Assembly: GCF_000143415.4 (NCBI RefSeq)
Contig: NW_003314261.1
Span: 1 to 64,000 of the forward strand
Direction of reading: 5' to 3'
From: Selaginella moellendorffii
Lineage: Eukaryota; Streptophyta; Lycopodiopsida; Selaginellales; Selaginellaceae
Length of the DNA: 64,000 nucleotides
Part shown: positions 53,707 through 64,000 of the stretch, one piece after another
Layout: every line of letters starts with the position of its first letter
Position numbering within the stretch: the stretch's first letter is position 1
Program-made: the position numbers and the translations under genes
The notes under the pieces: generated by a model
What the model was told of the DNA's origin: nothing
The model's database searches: none
The model's input: only the letters and a program-made list of their open reading frames with translations

Positions 53707-56700
53707 GAAGAGTCTCAGCGAGTACTATTCAATGAGATTGGGCAACTAGTCTTGTTGCATACGCAGAGATGAAAACGATGGTCCGAGTGGGTACACATTT
53801 TGGTGCAAAGACTTCACAATCGTTCCTTGAGTATGGATTTGGTTACCTTCTTGTTCCATATTATGTGAGCTTGCTCTTGGGCTCATAGGGTGGACTGAGT
53901 TGTTCCAGTTGCACGAGTTTAAGCTTGGGCTCGTGAGTGAGGTGCATTAGCAATTCAAGGTTACACTTTGAGTTGGCAGGATTAATGTTAGCCTATCGGT
54001 GGTTCCATGAGTTGTTCCATATACCATGGGTAAAGAGTAAACCCTCCTTGGGTTTGCTATGAGTTGCAAATGGGCTAGTCCGTAGCTATTTAGCACGAGA
54101 CTAGTGGATCCTTCCTAGGCATGTTTACAAGTGGATCAATCAAGACTATAGGGATTAGTCTGTTGGTTCAAGTAGTTATTGCCATGCTCTCTCATAAACT
54201 TTTCTTGGACTGGACTAAAGGCAGTGCGAAAGCAAGCTTGAGGTTTAGTCAAAGATGAGACCGAAAAGAGAGTCATCGGGGACAGATGATCAAATACGTA
54301 AATCATTTTCTCTTCTTGGAGAGATGATCTACAATGAGGTGTTAACTCATTGCTTGTGTTCACATCATGCAATCAAGAATCCCTATCTTGATGCATGTTG
54401 GAGATGGTGGTCTTACAATGGTGAGTTGTAAAATGGATAGCAGTGAAGTGCTATACCATTTTTTCTAGGCTTGCTATTTGAAGACTTGGGTTGCAATGCT
54501 CAATTCTTTTCCGGGGAACCTTGCTATTGCTCCTTGAGTAGCTTGGTATTGGATTAGTGTTGAGTTTGGTCGGAAAGAGAGTGGCATAAGCTTATCTGTG
54601 TTGTGAACAAAAGTTAGTGGTGTTAGGTGTTATAAATCTCTATTGATGGGGTGTGGCATTTATGTTACATTTTGTCGAATTGAGTTAGCACTTGATATTC
54701 ACATAAACCTTTGTAGTAGTGATATGGGCATTACTCATATTGTTGTTTGATTGATGATCAAGTCATTGTGATTTATATCATATCCATGTGATAATGAGCA
54801 ATGTGTTTACGAAGTTGCTTGGGTAAATGATGATCAACCCCAAAGTGGTTGATGGTGAAGCTAGTCTACTTGTATGTAGTAGCATTGTAGTAACTTTAAC
54901 TAGATTCTCGGTAATGGTCCATTATGCTAAGCTTAAGCTGGTACCTTGTTCCTTGAGGGTTTGCCCATTAGGTGTTAGAAATGGGTTGTAGCATTCATTT
55001 GCTATAGCTTATCTGTTGATCCGTTAGCACTTGGAGTAGATTGTTGGATGGAGAAAGTGTGTAGTTGAGGCATTGACATCGCTAGCACTTGTGTTAGTGG
55101 AAGTGGCATTGTTATTTCAAGTGATGAGGAATTTTCCTTGGACCTTGATTTTCCATGTTATTTTTCTTGTTAGTGTTTTGGCTTCACATTGGATCTTGAA
55201 GGTGATTGAAGAAGAGTGTTAGTGTAATGTGGATATCCAAATATGTGGTTTTTGTGATCAAGCCTTGGATGTTCATTTTGCACTTTGCGAATGTCGAAGT
55301 TGGATGTCGGAAAAATGGGCAAAGATGTTCGATGCTTAAGCATGCTATATGGGTCATGAGAATTGGTGTTGAGGTGAACCTTTGTGAAGTTGTTAATAGG
55401 AGGAAATTGGTTGAGTCTTGAAAGTTTGCATTCCTGGACTAAGAGTCATTCTTTCTCTAGGATGGAAATTTTCCACAAATTTTCTTAGACTTTTCCAATG
55501 GCTGATCTGTCGGTCACTTTGCTCGAAAATCAGTCCGTTTTCGAAAGCCAATACAAATTAGTGAAAGGGTTGAAGTTGACTTCGGTTAGCTTAGACCTTG
55601 GTAGGTAGTTTGTATGATGCGACTCGAAAGGGATGCTAACTTTTGGGGCTAAAGCAATTGAGTTGAATAGAGTCTAGAGTTGGTGTAGAAAAGTGGCCGT
55701 TGCACTTTTTTAAGAAGGGTGACCCTTGTACCTTTCTTTTGTAGCGTTGTGCTTGGTGGCAGGTTGCACTTTGCATTACGTTAGACTCTATGAGAGTAGT
55801 GAGCTCTCACTGATCTTGACTTGGTCTTGGTGGCCCTGTGCCTTGGCTAAGGATGGTGATATCCAACTTAGTTGTTTGAGGTTGAGATGTTAGTACCCGT
55901 ACTATAGCTTTGTCTATGAGGAGGTTGTGTATCGATATAAGTCCATCTCGTGGTCTTCATTTTCGTTTCGGCTAAGTGTTGATCATGCATAGCTAGCCTC
56001 TTCAAGGCATGCTCAGAGCTAGTGGCTAAATGTTTTAGTGAGCTTATTGCGGTTGAGTTGGATTCGAGTGATCATTTAGTTTGTGCTTGTCTATGAACTT
56101 TTATCTCTTACCTGGGGTATTATGTTCATGTTAGACAAGTATATAACTTGATGACAAGAGTTGGTGTTTGGGTCTTGTGAAGGCAAGTTGAGGAGTGATT
56201 GTTAGTTGCTTTGCGACTAGTGATTACTTGTAGACTTCATCAAGGACCGTTGACACTTGCTTTGCTCGATGACAATTTAGCAGTGATAAGCTTGCTTTAT
56301 CAGATGGTGTTGCAGAGGATCGTGTCATTAGACTTACATGAGTTTTTCATGTTGGCATGTCGACTCTACCTCTGTTGATATCATTTGGTTACATTTAGTC
56401 CATAGTGTTAGATTTCATTGAGTCTTGGACGTGGTGAATCACTCCTTGATGATGTGTTATCTGCAACTGAGTTTTGCTGAAGGATTGGTCTCGAATACTA
56501 AATAAAGTATCTTCGACCTTGGTTAGATTAGTTGCTGGAGAGTTTTGAGTGGTGATTCACTCTTACTTTCTGTTAGTTTGTTATGGTGTTGATAGCATTC
56601 AAGTGATGCCCTATCGTTGACATTGTTGGTATTGGGATTCAGATGAAATGAGATGTCTCTCTATAGGGTTGATATTGAGTTTTATTAGTCTCGATGCAAA

Positions 56701-58150
56701 TAGCGTTGATGATTTGGTTATAGCTTTATGTTATTGGCATTAGTGCATTTGCTAGTTAGCAACTATGTTGACATTCAAATGAACTGAGTGGCAAGTTGAG
56801 TTAGTTGTGTTCTAGACGAGATTGCTTAGTTAAGGTTGAGCTTTAGCTTTTCCTTGAAAAGCGATTTAGTCATGGACAATGCTACCTCTATGAGAGGAAG
56901 AGTTAGTGATTGGTATTGAAGTGATTGAATCCTTGTTGGATTTCAATTGGAATATATCGATCATTGATGATTTTTCTTGTGCTTGTTATGAGGTGAGTTA
57001 CGTCTTACTGTAGATGGGTTCATGGAGGATCAACTAGATGATCATTTGTTAAGCATAACTTCGTTATGTTTGGCTTTTGGATTGATGCAGACATGCTCTT
57101 CATTCGCTTTCGCATGATGAAGTTTAGCTTATGGATGTGTTGAGGAAAATATTGTGGGTTATACCATGATTTCTTCTTTAGCATTGAAGTTAGTTTATGC
57201 AAAAATCGTGATCATTATTAGGCAAGACTTAGCTATATGCTTCTTCAAACTTTTGGTTCCTTGAGTTTTGTGCTCATTGTTCCATTTGTTAGAAGTTGTT
57301 GGGGAAGGCATTTTGGCTCATTAGCTTCGATGTTGAAGTTGGCTTTTGCATCTAGCAATCATTGGTGATGATTAACTATCATCTAAAATAATTGGTTATC
57401 CTTGTTGAAGATTTTGCTCGATTCATTGTCGAAGAAGGAATCTTCGAGATGGTGGATTCCTTCTTCGACAATGATTATGCATCTCTTCATTGATGGGATA
57501 ATTGATGATCTTTCATGATTATTAGTTGTTCTCTTTGATAGTTTGTGGCTTTTTGCAATACCACATGTTCTTTGTGGTTTTCTTTGGTTTGGTCTCTTGG
57601 GTTTGAGACATCAGTAGGATGTTGCTAACACTTGCTTAGGCAACTTGATTTCCTTGGTATTGTTGACTGGGATCTATTCAGATTGGCTGGTGCGATGGTT
57701 GGCATAAACACTATGTTTGTTTGCTTTGCAACATTCATTTTATTCTATTGATTATTGCTCAAGTTAATTTCGATAGATTCGGATGTTATTTTTTTCGGGT
57801 GATACATTCGCGAGCATTGTGCTTGTTAGTCAATAATACTTTGTGTTCTTTGAGTTGTGTTTTGTGAGTTATTTGGCATGCTATCTGCCATTTTCGGTAG
57901 TTAAGTTTCATCATTGAGTTTCCTTGATGATCTACTTGCTATTGAATTTTGTTAGACGGTGAATCCTGTGTTTACCAATTTTGATGATCTTGGTGGTTAA
58001 GCTCTATTTCGTTAAAGTGGGATTTATTCAGTAAAATGGGACTATGTACAAATTTTCAAGTATTTGAAAATGACGTGAAATTATATGTTTTTTGTCCAGG
58101 GGCTAGACATATCTGGGGCATGGTGACTAGCGCGGTGACTTTGTGTCCAG
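53707..58150 (+). mobile_element. Non-coding interior of the outer LTR element
   Basis: About 4.4 kb of T/G-rich sequence with no supported gene (longest frame about 100 codons). No matching 3' LTR was found in the window, so its right end is unknown; about 58 kb is only where the base composition changes. It may be a second LARD-like element. Confidence 0.5.
57424..57473. repeat. Perfect 19-bp inverted repeat (hairpin)
   Basis: CATTGTCGAAGAAGGAATC (57424-57442) pairs with 57455-57473 across a 12-nt loop. Confidence 0.95.
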
Positions 58151-58687
58151 ACTGAGTCCATCTGGTTGTATAATAAATCTCATTGTCAAGGTGAACAAGC
58201 CGAATCTGAAGCTAAAGAAGAGCGATGGCATGCGCGCACACACTATTTGTTTGTTCATTGAGCGTGTGGTGAGCTTTCCAAGATGAACGTCATTCCTATT
58301 AGCCAGACATATAACTTAATGGTGAGAACATTTAGATATTATTCAATGTTATCTTTTTCTAACGAATCTAATTGTGAAGGTGTAGCAAGAGGCATTGCTA
58401 GTCTGGAGAAGTCATTTAACTCATTTGACCCTTAGTGTATTTTCATGAAACTAAATAACATTCATATTATTAAGGAATTTCTCTAGTACCTTTTTTTTAC
58501 GACATAGAGGCTTGCATTTCTTTCAAAGGTGATTTAGTAAAAGGCCTGAGGGCACATGCCATTCTATTTCTCAGACCAGTATTAAGATATACTAGTGCAA
58601 AGGACCACATGCCATCATGCCTCCTCTGATTCAGATTCGGATTGTTCACCTTGAAATAAAATACATTAGAAACTTAGTAAAGGAATA
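58151..58687. other. Spacer 3' of the DUF7869 gene
   Basis: No gene seen. Holds two copies of a degenerate CCACATGCC palindrome half (58546-58560 and 58601-58621). Confidence 0.5.
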
Positions 58688-61600
58688 TTAAATCTCACCT
58701 TGAACCCGGGTTATGAATGCTCTTGCTGCATCCCTTGCATGGTCTGGCAAGGTGATGGTGGCACTCTGCTTCCGCATCCAACCATACACAACATTATCCA
58801 CCGATATGCTCATGCTGGGATCCCTTGGATTCAGCACCCATCTCTTTTCTAGGCAATCCTTCGTATATCCGGAACTTGGCTTGAACCACTCCATAGTTAC
58901 ATTGAAGGAGTTAGTTTCCGCGTCCTCCTCTGCATCAGTGATGCAGCGCCCCACCCATATCATTTGTTTTTTATTACTGGGTCTGACAAGCACGACCATT
59001 CCTTTGCAGACTTGTACTGGATTGAATGCTGAATCCGGCTTCTTGTTCCTCGGCCCACAATAGTGATCCTCAACATCGTTATCTGTCACTGCATTTCCAG
59101 AGGACATTGTTCCGCTACTATCTGGTGCTCTGGGTTCTAGCCAAAAGGACTCTTCCAATTCTTCATATACAACCGGCCCATTTTGGATAGCAGATATAAT
59201 CTTCTCCCAGTATTCGAGCAAAGGCTTGCACCTCTTAAAATAGGATTCTCCACCAAACACCAACCCCCTCTTCTAGAAGGCAATATGCTGTCTAATCCCA
59301 GCCACTATACTTTCCTGGTCTTTGAGTCCATCCGGGTGCATCGGCCGTGGGGAACCCTGAGGAATCATAGGTTCCCCAGTTATGGGATCTCTCTTGAAGA
59401 GTTCAATGCCGTCCACTGGCAGCCACACTGTGTCCCATTCTCTCATCTTGTACCTCATCACTGGAGCACCGTCACGCATGCTGAAATGAAACTGAAGAGG
59501 CTTGGAGTGGCCAATCAGCGTTTCGGATCCGTCCCTGATGTAGCCTCTTACAAACCCCTTAAAGTCTGGAACCTCTGTCACAAGTGCAGCTTCAACAGTG
59601 CCTTTGATGCAATTTTGGAATTCATCGTAGAGTTGTGGGAGGGTGAGGACATTGGATCGCCGGAGGGACTCTGCCAGGTGACTGAACATGGCATCGACGT
59701 CTTCATGAGTGTGCCCAACCATGAGAAAGCCAAGTGTAACCGTTTCAAATATGCCTTTGGCAACAAGCATCGCCAAGTACGCGAAGACGTACATGTTTTT
59801 GTTCTCACTGCCAGCATTGTCTGTTTGGAGCAGAAGATGGGGTGGAAGGCCACATCGGCCGCAAGAACTTCCTTGAGATTCTGCTTCGTTTGGATGAGGC
59901 TGTGCATTCACCGGGCGACCAGCCTCGTCGGAATGGCATGAGGCCTCACGTGATAACCCTACAATCTGACGGCCAACATATTCACTGGGATGGCATGGGG
60001 CCCCACGCGATACTGCAAGCCTTTGCTCCTCCTCCAGCTGAACCCTGTATGGGGTTCGATCGACAAAAGCCTTATGCAAGGGTTGGCCGTTCAGCTCAGT
60101 CTGCGCACTTTGCAGAGACCTTAAGTGTTTTGCTAGGGACACAATCATCATGTTTGCACCCCCGCCACCCCATAGAGGTACAAAGAAGTTCCTATAGTTC
60201 TGGGCACCATGCCCATGAGCGATTATGCCAAACAGAGACACAGGCAGCTGCATGGATGAAGAGATTGCCTTGGGGGCAGGATTGAGTCGAGGTAAGCACG
60301 TCTTTTTCTGGTCCATTTTGTCGTGGATGATGCAGAGGTAAGAGTCAGGTCTCTCCATGGAGAGAATCCTGTTATGATAATATGCAGTCCTGCAGCTTCT
60401 CTGCTCGATGTTGTGGTCGAGCCGCCTTCTAACCAACGTCTCTCGCTCTTGAGCGCTGCAAGAATTCTTCGACAAAGCCATTTTGATAGCAGTGCACTCG
60501 TCACACTTTGAAAAGCTGGAGTACTTTCCTATACTCACATCCCTGAACCTGTTGCTCCACAATCTACTAAATCTAGATTAGCTCAGCTTCCTGTAGCCAT
60601 TACTCTGGAGTTCCCGATTCACATCTTCCAATATGGCCCCCTTGGTATACATGGAAGGGAGAACTCGTTGGGTGTCTCGTGTTCCATCTTTCAAGAGGCG
60701 GGTTTTATGTGGTTGCTGCTCGCTACATGTCTCGACAAACCTCTTGAAGATTGCCTCTCCATATACAACATGACCCCTGGTTTTGTGCGTACCGTCGTTC
60801 CCATGGACTGCCTGTTGAACCCTTTGTTCCTCGAACTCAGTTTTGATTCTATAGAATGTGGTTCGAGGGACTCCATAAATGATTCTCTATGCCTTCATGC
60901 AGACCAAACCCCTCTGGAAGACCATGCCCCCCACCTGATGTTCTGAAGCATCAACAGATGACCGTAATGCCTCATACACAAAATTGCGAGCTGCCTTCCA
61001 GGACAATGTCTTGTATCTTGATCTCTCCTCTTCAATAGCATCCCAATCAGCATGTTGACAGCACCTCCTCTTGCAACAAGCAACTGTCGAGACCATTCGA
61101 ACCTCCATCGCCATTTTCTGCCTTTTCGGTTCGTTGCTCAGATCCCTTTGGCTGCGCTGTAGGAAGGTGTACTTTCTTTTCCCATGAAGAGATGTTCTGT
61201 CATCAGTTGTAGTGGTGTTTGATTGTGAATCCTTCACATTCTCAAACACTAAATGCCTCAATTTCCACCGCACAATGCTTCCAATAGTCAGACTGTTTTC
61301 TTCTGTGTCAACAACCTCTAAAATCGCAACTCCAATATCATCCCAGCCCAATTCTTGATTAGCAACCGCATCTCTTGGATCGACAACTGTGGCTAAGCCC
61401 TCAGCTACCACCTCCCCCTCGGGGTTGTTTAGAAACACCTTTGCCTGAATCCATGTAGCACAGTTCTTAAGATCCACGGAGGGAACATGCGTCGCACTTG
61501 CGCTGTCCCCAACATCTGCTTTCTTCTGCAGATTTTTCAAGGCAACAACAACATTTACCCCGACGACCATCTCTCCTCGTTCAATAGTAACCACATTCCC

Positions 61601-61753
61601 ATCGAAGACAGTCTCTACTGATACAGCAGCATTGCCTTCCCCAAGCCTTTGACAGTGTATAACAAAGTTCCGATCCATAGACACAAGGGTCCCTTTTGCA
61701 ACTCTCTTCCCACCATTCAAAATGTAAACCTTTTCCCCAACCCTGAAGGCCAT
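58688..61753 (-). pseudogene. DUF7869-type transposon protein, one stop near the end
   Basis: Minus strand. The first part (61753-60887) begins MAFRVGEKVYILNGGKRVAKGTL, like an N-terminal domain seen in plant transposase-type proteins. The middle (about 60880-60600) has VHGNDGTHKTRGHVVYGEAI (in part) and ends RVLPSMYTKGAILEDVNREL. The main frame (60562-59273) has FSKCDECTAIKMAL, LLLQTDNAGSENKNMYVFA and FLMVGHTHEDVDAMFSHLAE, the conserved core of DUF7869 proteins. A TAG at 59273 separates a further 190 residues in the same frame (59263-58688, ending RAFITRVQGEI). The join near 60570 also has stops, so it is either an intron or damage. Two palindrome copies lie within the coding sequence. A DDE-type transposase role is suspected, not shown. 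Confidence 0.65.
59935..59952. repeat. Palindromic motif copy in the DUF7869 coding region
   Basis: GGCATGAGGCCTCACGTG, two changes from the perfect palindrome GGCATGAGGCCTCATGCC; a further variant lies at 59992-60009 (GGCATGGGGCCCCACGCG). Confidence 0.85.
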
Positions 61754-61838
61754 TCTGAAAGTGCAGAAAAGAAGTTAAGACCATACAAAAAATGATTGGA
61801 GAATGGCCTAAATCATAACATACCAAACAACCTCAATA

Positions 61839-62023
61839 GCATGAGGCCACATGCCATTATTCAAACATGCTATTGACACCCACGTGAAATTTCGCATTCA
61901 CAAAATTGGCATGAGGCCTCATGCCATCTTGATATACACACAGCTGCAGGCAAGTAAAAACATACATGACAATACGCTAGCCATGAAATTGCAAGGGCCC
62001 AAGATGGCATGTGGCCTCATGCC
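61839..62023. repeat. Cluster of 18-bp palindromes upstream of the DUF7869 gene
   Basis: 61839-61855 (GCATGAGGCCACATGCC), 61908-61925 (GGCATGAGGCCTCATGCC, perfect) and 62006-62023 (GGCATGTGGCCTCATGCC). They lie 85-270 bases before the gene's ATG on the minus strand. Confidence 0.9.
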
Positions 62024-62109
62024 ATTTCTAAATGTGGTCCTAAACCATTCCATGGTGAACATACCAGGAAGCACAAGTGCCGAATATCAAGAGGAAGCGG
62101 TAGCCACAC

Positions 62110-62250
62110 CAAAGACAGTGCCGCTCGCAACACCGCAACTACTCGTAGCGCCGCTCGCAACACCACAACTGCTCGTAGCGCCGCTCGCACAAACTGCCAC
62201 TCGCATAAACTGCCGCTCGCAATGGCGCTCGCAATGCCGCAACCGCTTGT
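62110..62250. repeat. GCCGCTCGCAA-type degenerate minisatellite
   Basis: Unit of about 27-30 bp (GCCGCTCGCAACACCRCAAC) repeated with decay. Open frames on both strands here are by-products. Confidence 0.8.
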
Positions 62251-62561
62251 AGACGCATAAACCACAGCTCACAACGCCGCTTACACAAGCAGCGCTCACT
62301 GCGCTCAGCGGAACCAAGAACACGGCGCACAAAAATGATAGACCTAGGAATGAGTTCGAGAATTCAAAAATAACACACGCTTGAACGTCACATCAAATCC
62401 TTTGACAAACCAGATCTTATGATTCCTCTGACAAATTTCAAACTGAGTAGCTTCTAGACTTTGCTGTCAGAGGTTGAACTTTGTCACATCATGTCCTTGC
62501 CTCGATCCAGCTATGCCATGTCAGTGATTCGAACTTTGCCATGCCATGTCAGCGATCCGCG

Positions 62562-63130
62562 CCAAGATTATTCGCCATGTAAAGGAATAATTATGCTGTG
62601 TGTGTACGTCCATTTATGGCAATATAAGGCCACACGCCATTCAAAGAATAATGCTAGTCGAGCATTTTTTGGTGCATTTTTGGGTTCAAAATTGCATGAG
62701 CCCACACGCTATAAAGTTTACCTGTACCAAAAATAGAAACAGCTTTATTTACTTGGGAATTTAAGTGGTTGAGGCATTTTTAAACTTACAAACACATGCC
62801 CTACTTACATTCATTTGGTTGCTTAAAATTCAAAAATATTATAAACCTTTCTTTTTGCATTTTCAATGTTTTCAATTATGGTTTTTGATTTTCGCAGGAC
62901 CAGCCTAGTAATCTATTTGCATCCCGTCATGTTTATAGCTAGCTTTCGTTTGTCCCCTTCGCTGGCCTGAGATACATCTGCTCGGAATCTGCCTCTTACA
63001 GCATTTGCCCAGAAAGGGCATCTTTCTTCACGCAGCATTTGCCACATGTTTAGGGTTAGGGTTTAGGGTTTAGGGTTTAGCAATTCAGTAGCTTGATAAA
63101 CATGCAAATACAGAACTTGATGCAAAATCC
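62562..63130. repeat. Direct segmental duplication, copy 1
   Basis: Matches 63547-64000 from CCAAGATTATTCGCC to GATGCAAAATC. It contains a telomere-like tract at 63048-63080 (one TTAGGG among TTTAGGG units) and about 110 bases absent from copy 2. Confidence 0.93.
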
Positions 63131-63546
63131 TTTGATATGTCACAATGCCCCTAGGACCATAAACACATTTCAATAGAGAGGGTCCTTTCATTTCATAACT
63201 CCTTACGTAGATCTTGGTGAAACCAGAGTTAGTGAAGTTGGTTTTTTGTGATCCCGCATCTGATTGTGATGTCCCTTTGCAGTGTCAATGGAAAGGTCAA
63301 TGCACACCAAACTGTAGAATCTTGGAGCAAAATAACGGTCGGATCTATGGCAAATGCCCCTGAAACATTGTAAGGCTCGTATGGTCTCATGTGGTGTCCG
63401 ATCGAGATGCTTCTTTGCAGGGTCATCAAGAAGGACATTGTATACCATTCTGTAAAATCTGGTTGCGATCTAACGGTTGGATCTCCAGGAAACTCAAAAC
63501 AATCTCGCACGTGTTAGAATATTCTAGGAATATACTCCTATGTGCT
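63131..63546. other. Spacer between the duplicated segments
   Basis: No gene supported. Two parts resemble each other: GATCCCGCATCTGATTGTGA with TGTCAATGGAAAGGTCAATG, and GGTTGCGATCTAACGGTTGG with GGTCATCAAGAAGGACATTG. This suggests an older internal repeat. Confidence 0.5.
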
Positions 63547-64000
63547 CCAAGATTATTCGCCGTGTAAAGGAATAATTATGCTGTGTCATTTATGGCAATA
63601 TAAGGCCACACGCCATTCAAAGAATAATGCTAGTCGAGCATTTTTTGGTGCATTTTTGGGTTCAAAATTGCATGAGCCCACACGCTATAAAGTTTACCTA
63701 TACCAAAAATAGAAACAGCTTTATTTACTTGGGAATTTAAGTGGTTGAGGCATTTTTAAACTTACAAACACATGCCCTACTTACATTCCTTTGGTTGCTT
63801 ACATTCCTTTGGTTGCTAGCTTTCGTTTGTCCCCTTCACTAGCCTGAGATACATCTGCTCGGCATCTGCGTCTTACAGCATTTGCCCAGAAAGGGCATCT
63901 TTCTTCACGCAGCATTTGCCACATGTTTAGGGTTTAGGGTTTAGGGTTTAGCAATTCAGTAGCTTGATAAACATGCAAATACAGAACTTGATGCAAAATC
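63547..64000. repeat. Direct segmental duplication, copy 2 (runs off the window)
   Basis: Second copy with a perfect telomere-like tract TTTAGGGTTTAGGGTTTAGGG-type at 63925-63950. The copy continues to the window end. Confidence 0.93.

Noticed and set aside
62017-62332. Alanine/cysteine/serine-rich frames in the 62-kb minisatellite
   Set aside because: Open in several frames because of the repeat; no start context or homology.

Overview
This window is nuclear DNA of a land plant. The best fit is a lycophyte such as Selaginella; this is an inference. The protein genes are split by very short introns (about 49-83 nt). They include a plant-type cytochrome P450 reductase and a chloroplast PsbP-domain fragment, so the host is a plant. 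They also include an EF-hand/coiled-coil gene that looks axonemal, which suits a plant with swimming sperm. The telomere-type repeat is the plant TTTAGGG. I saw no tRNA, rRNA or CRISPR array.

Layout. 0-8.4 kb is ordinary gene space: a 13-exon EF-hand/coiled-coil gene (+) and an 18-exon NADPH-cytochrome P450 reductase gene (+). Both are intact apart from single-base frame breaks in homopolymer runs. At 8.35-8.9 kb lie the last three exons of a PsbP-domain gene (-), cut off at their 5' side by a Penelope-like retroelement (8.9-13.06 kb, -). The 5' side of that element carries plant telomere repeats (13064-13103). The other side of these repeats abuts a truncated non-coding LTR element (13.1-15.07 kb), which had inserted in a decayed Ty3/gypsy element (15.07-18.3 kb). 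A decayed Ty1/copia element follows (19.8-23.0 kb).

23.2-26.4 kb holds a gene (-) with a coiled-coil start, a P-loop NTPase and a restriction-endonuclease-like end, an architecture like Crinkler (CRN)-type proteins. One of its introns appears to have arisen by a tandem duplication of 53 bp. 27.4-36.3 kb is a full-length but degenerate Ty3/gypsy element with short LTRs and a nested 669-bp TRIM element. It sits between two bits of copia-like sequence.

36.4-44.2 kb is the most unusual stretch. It has loosely matching inverted ends and holds two divergently oriented decayed genes: a fusion of a ParB/sulfiredoxin-like domain with a circularly permuted DNA-methyltransferase-like domain (-), and a MULE-like transposase with a SWIM zinc finger (+). 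45.5-53.15 kb is a full non-coding LTR element (LARD type) with 1.75-1.8 kb LTRs, nested in the LTR of another element whose primer binding site is at 53.7 kb and whose non-coding interior runs to about 58 kb. 58.7-61.75 kb is a DUF7869-type transposon gene (-) with one in-frame stop near its end, accompanied by repeated copies of an 18-bp palindrome. 62.5-64 kb is a direct segmental duplication whose copies each carry a short telomere-like tract.

Overall, about 8 kb of host genes is joined to roughly 50 kb of nested and broken mobile elements, with telomere-like sequence at three points. This suits a heterochromatic or formerly subtelomeric region.
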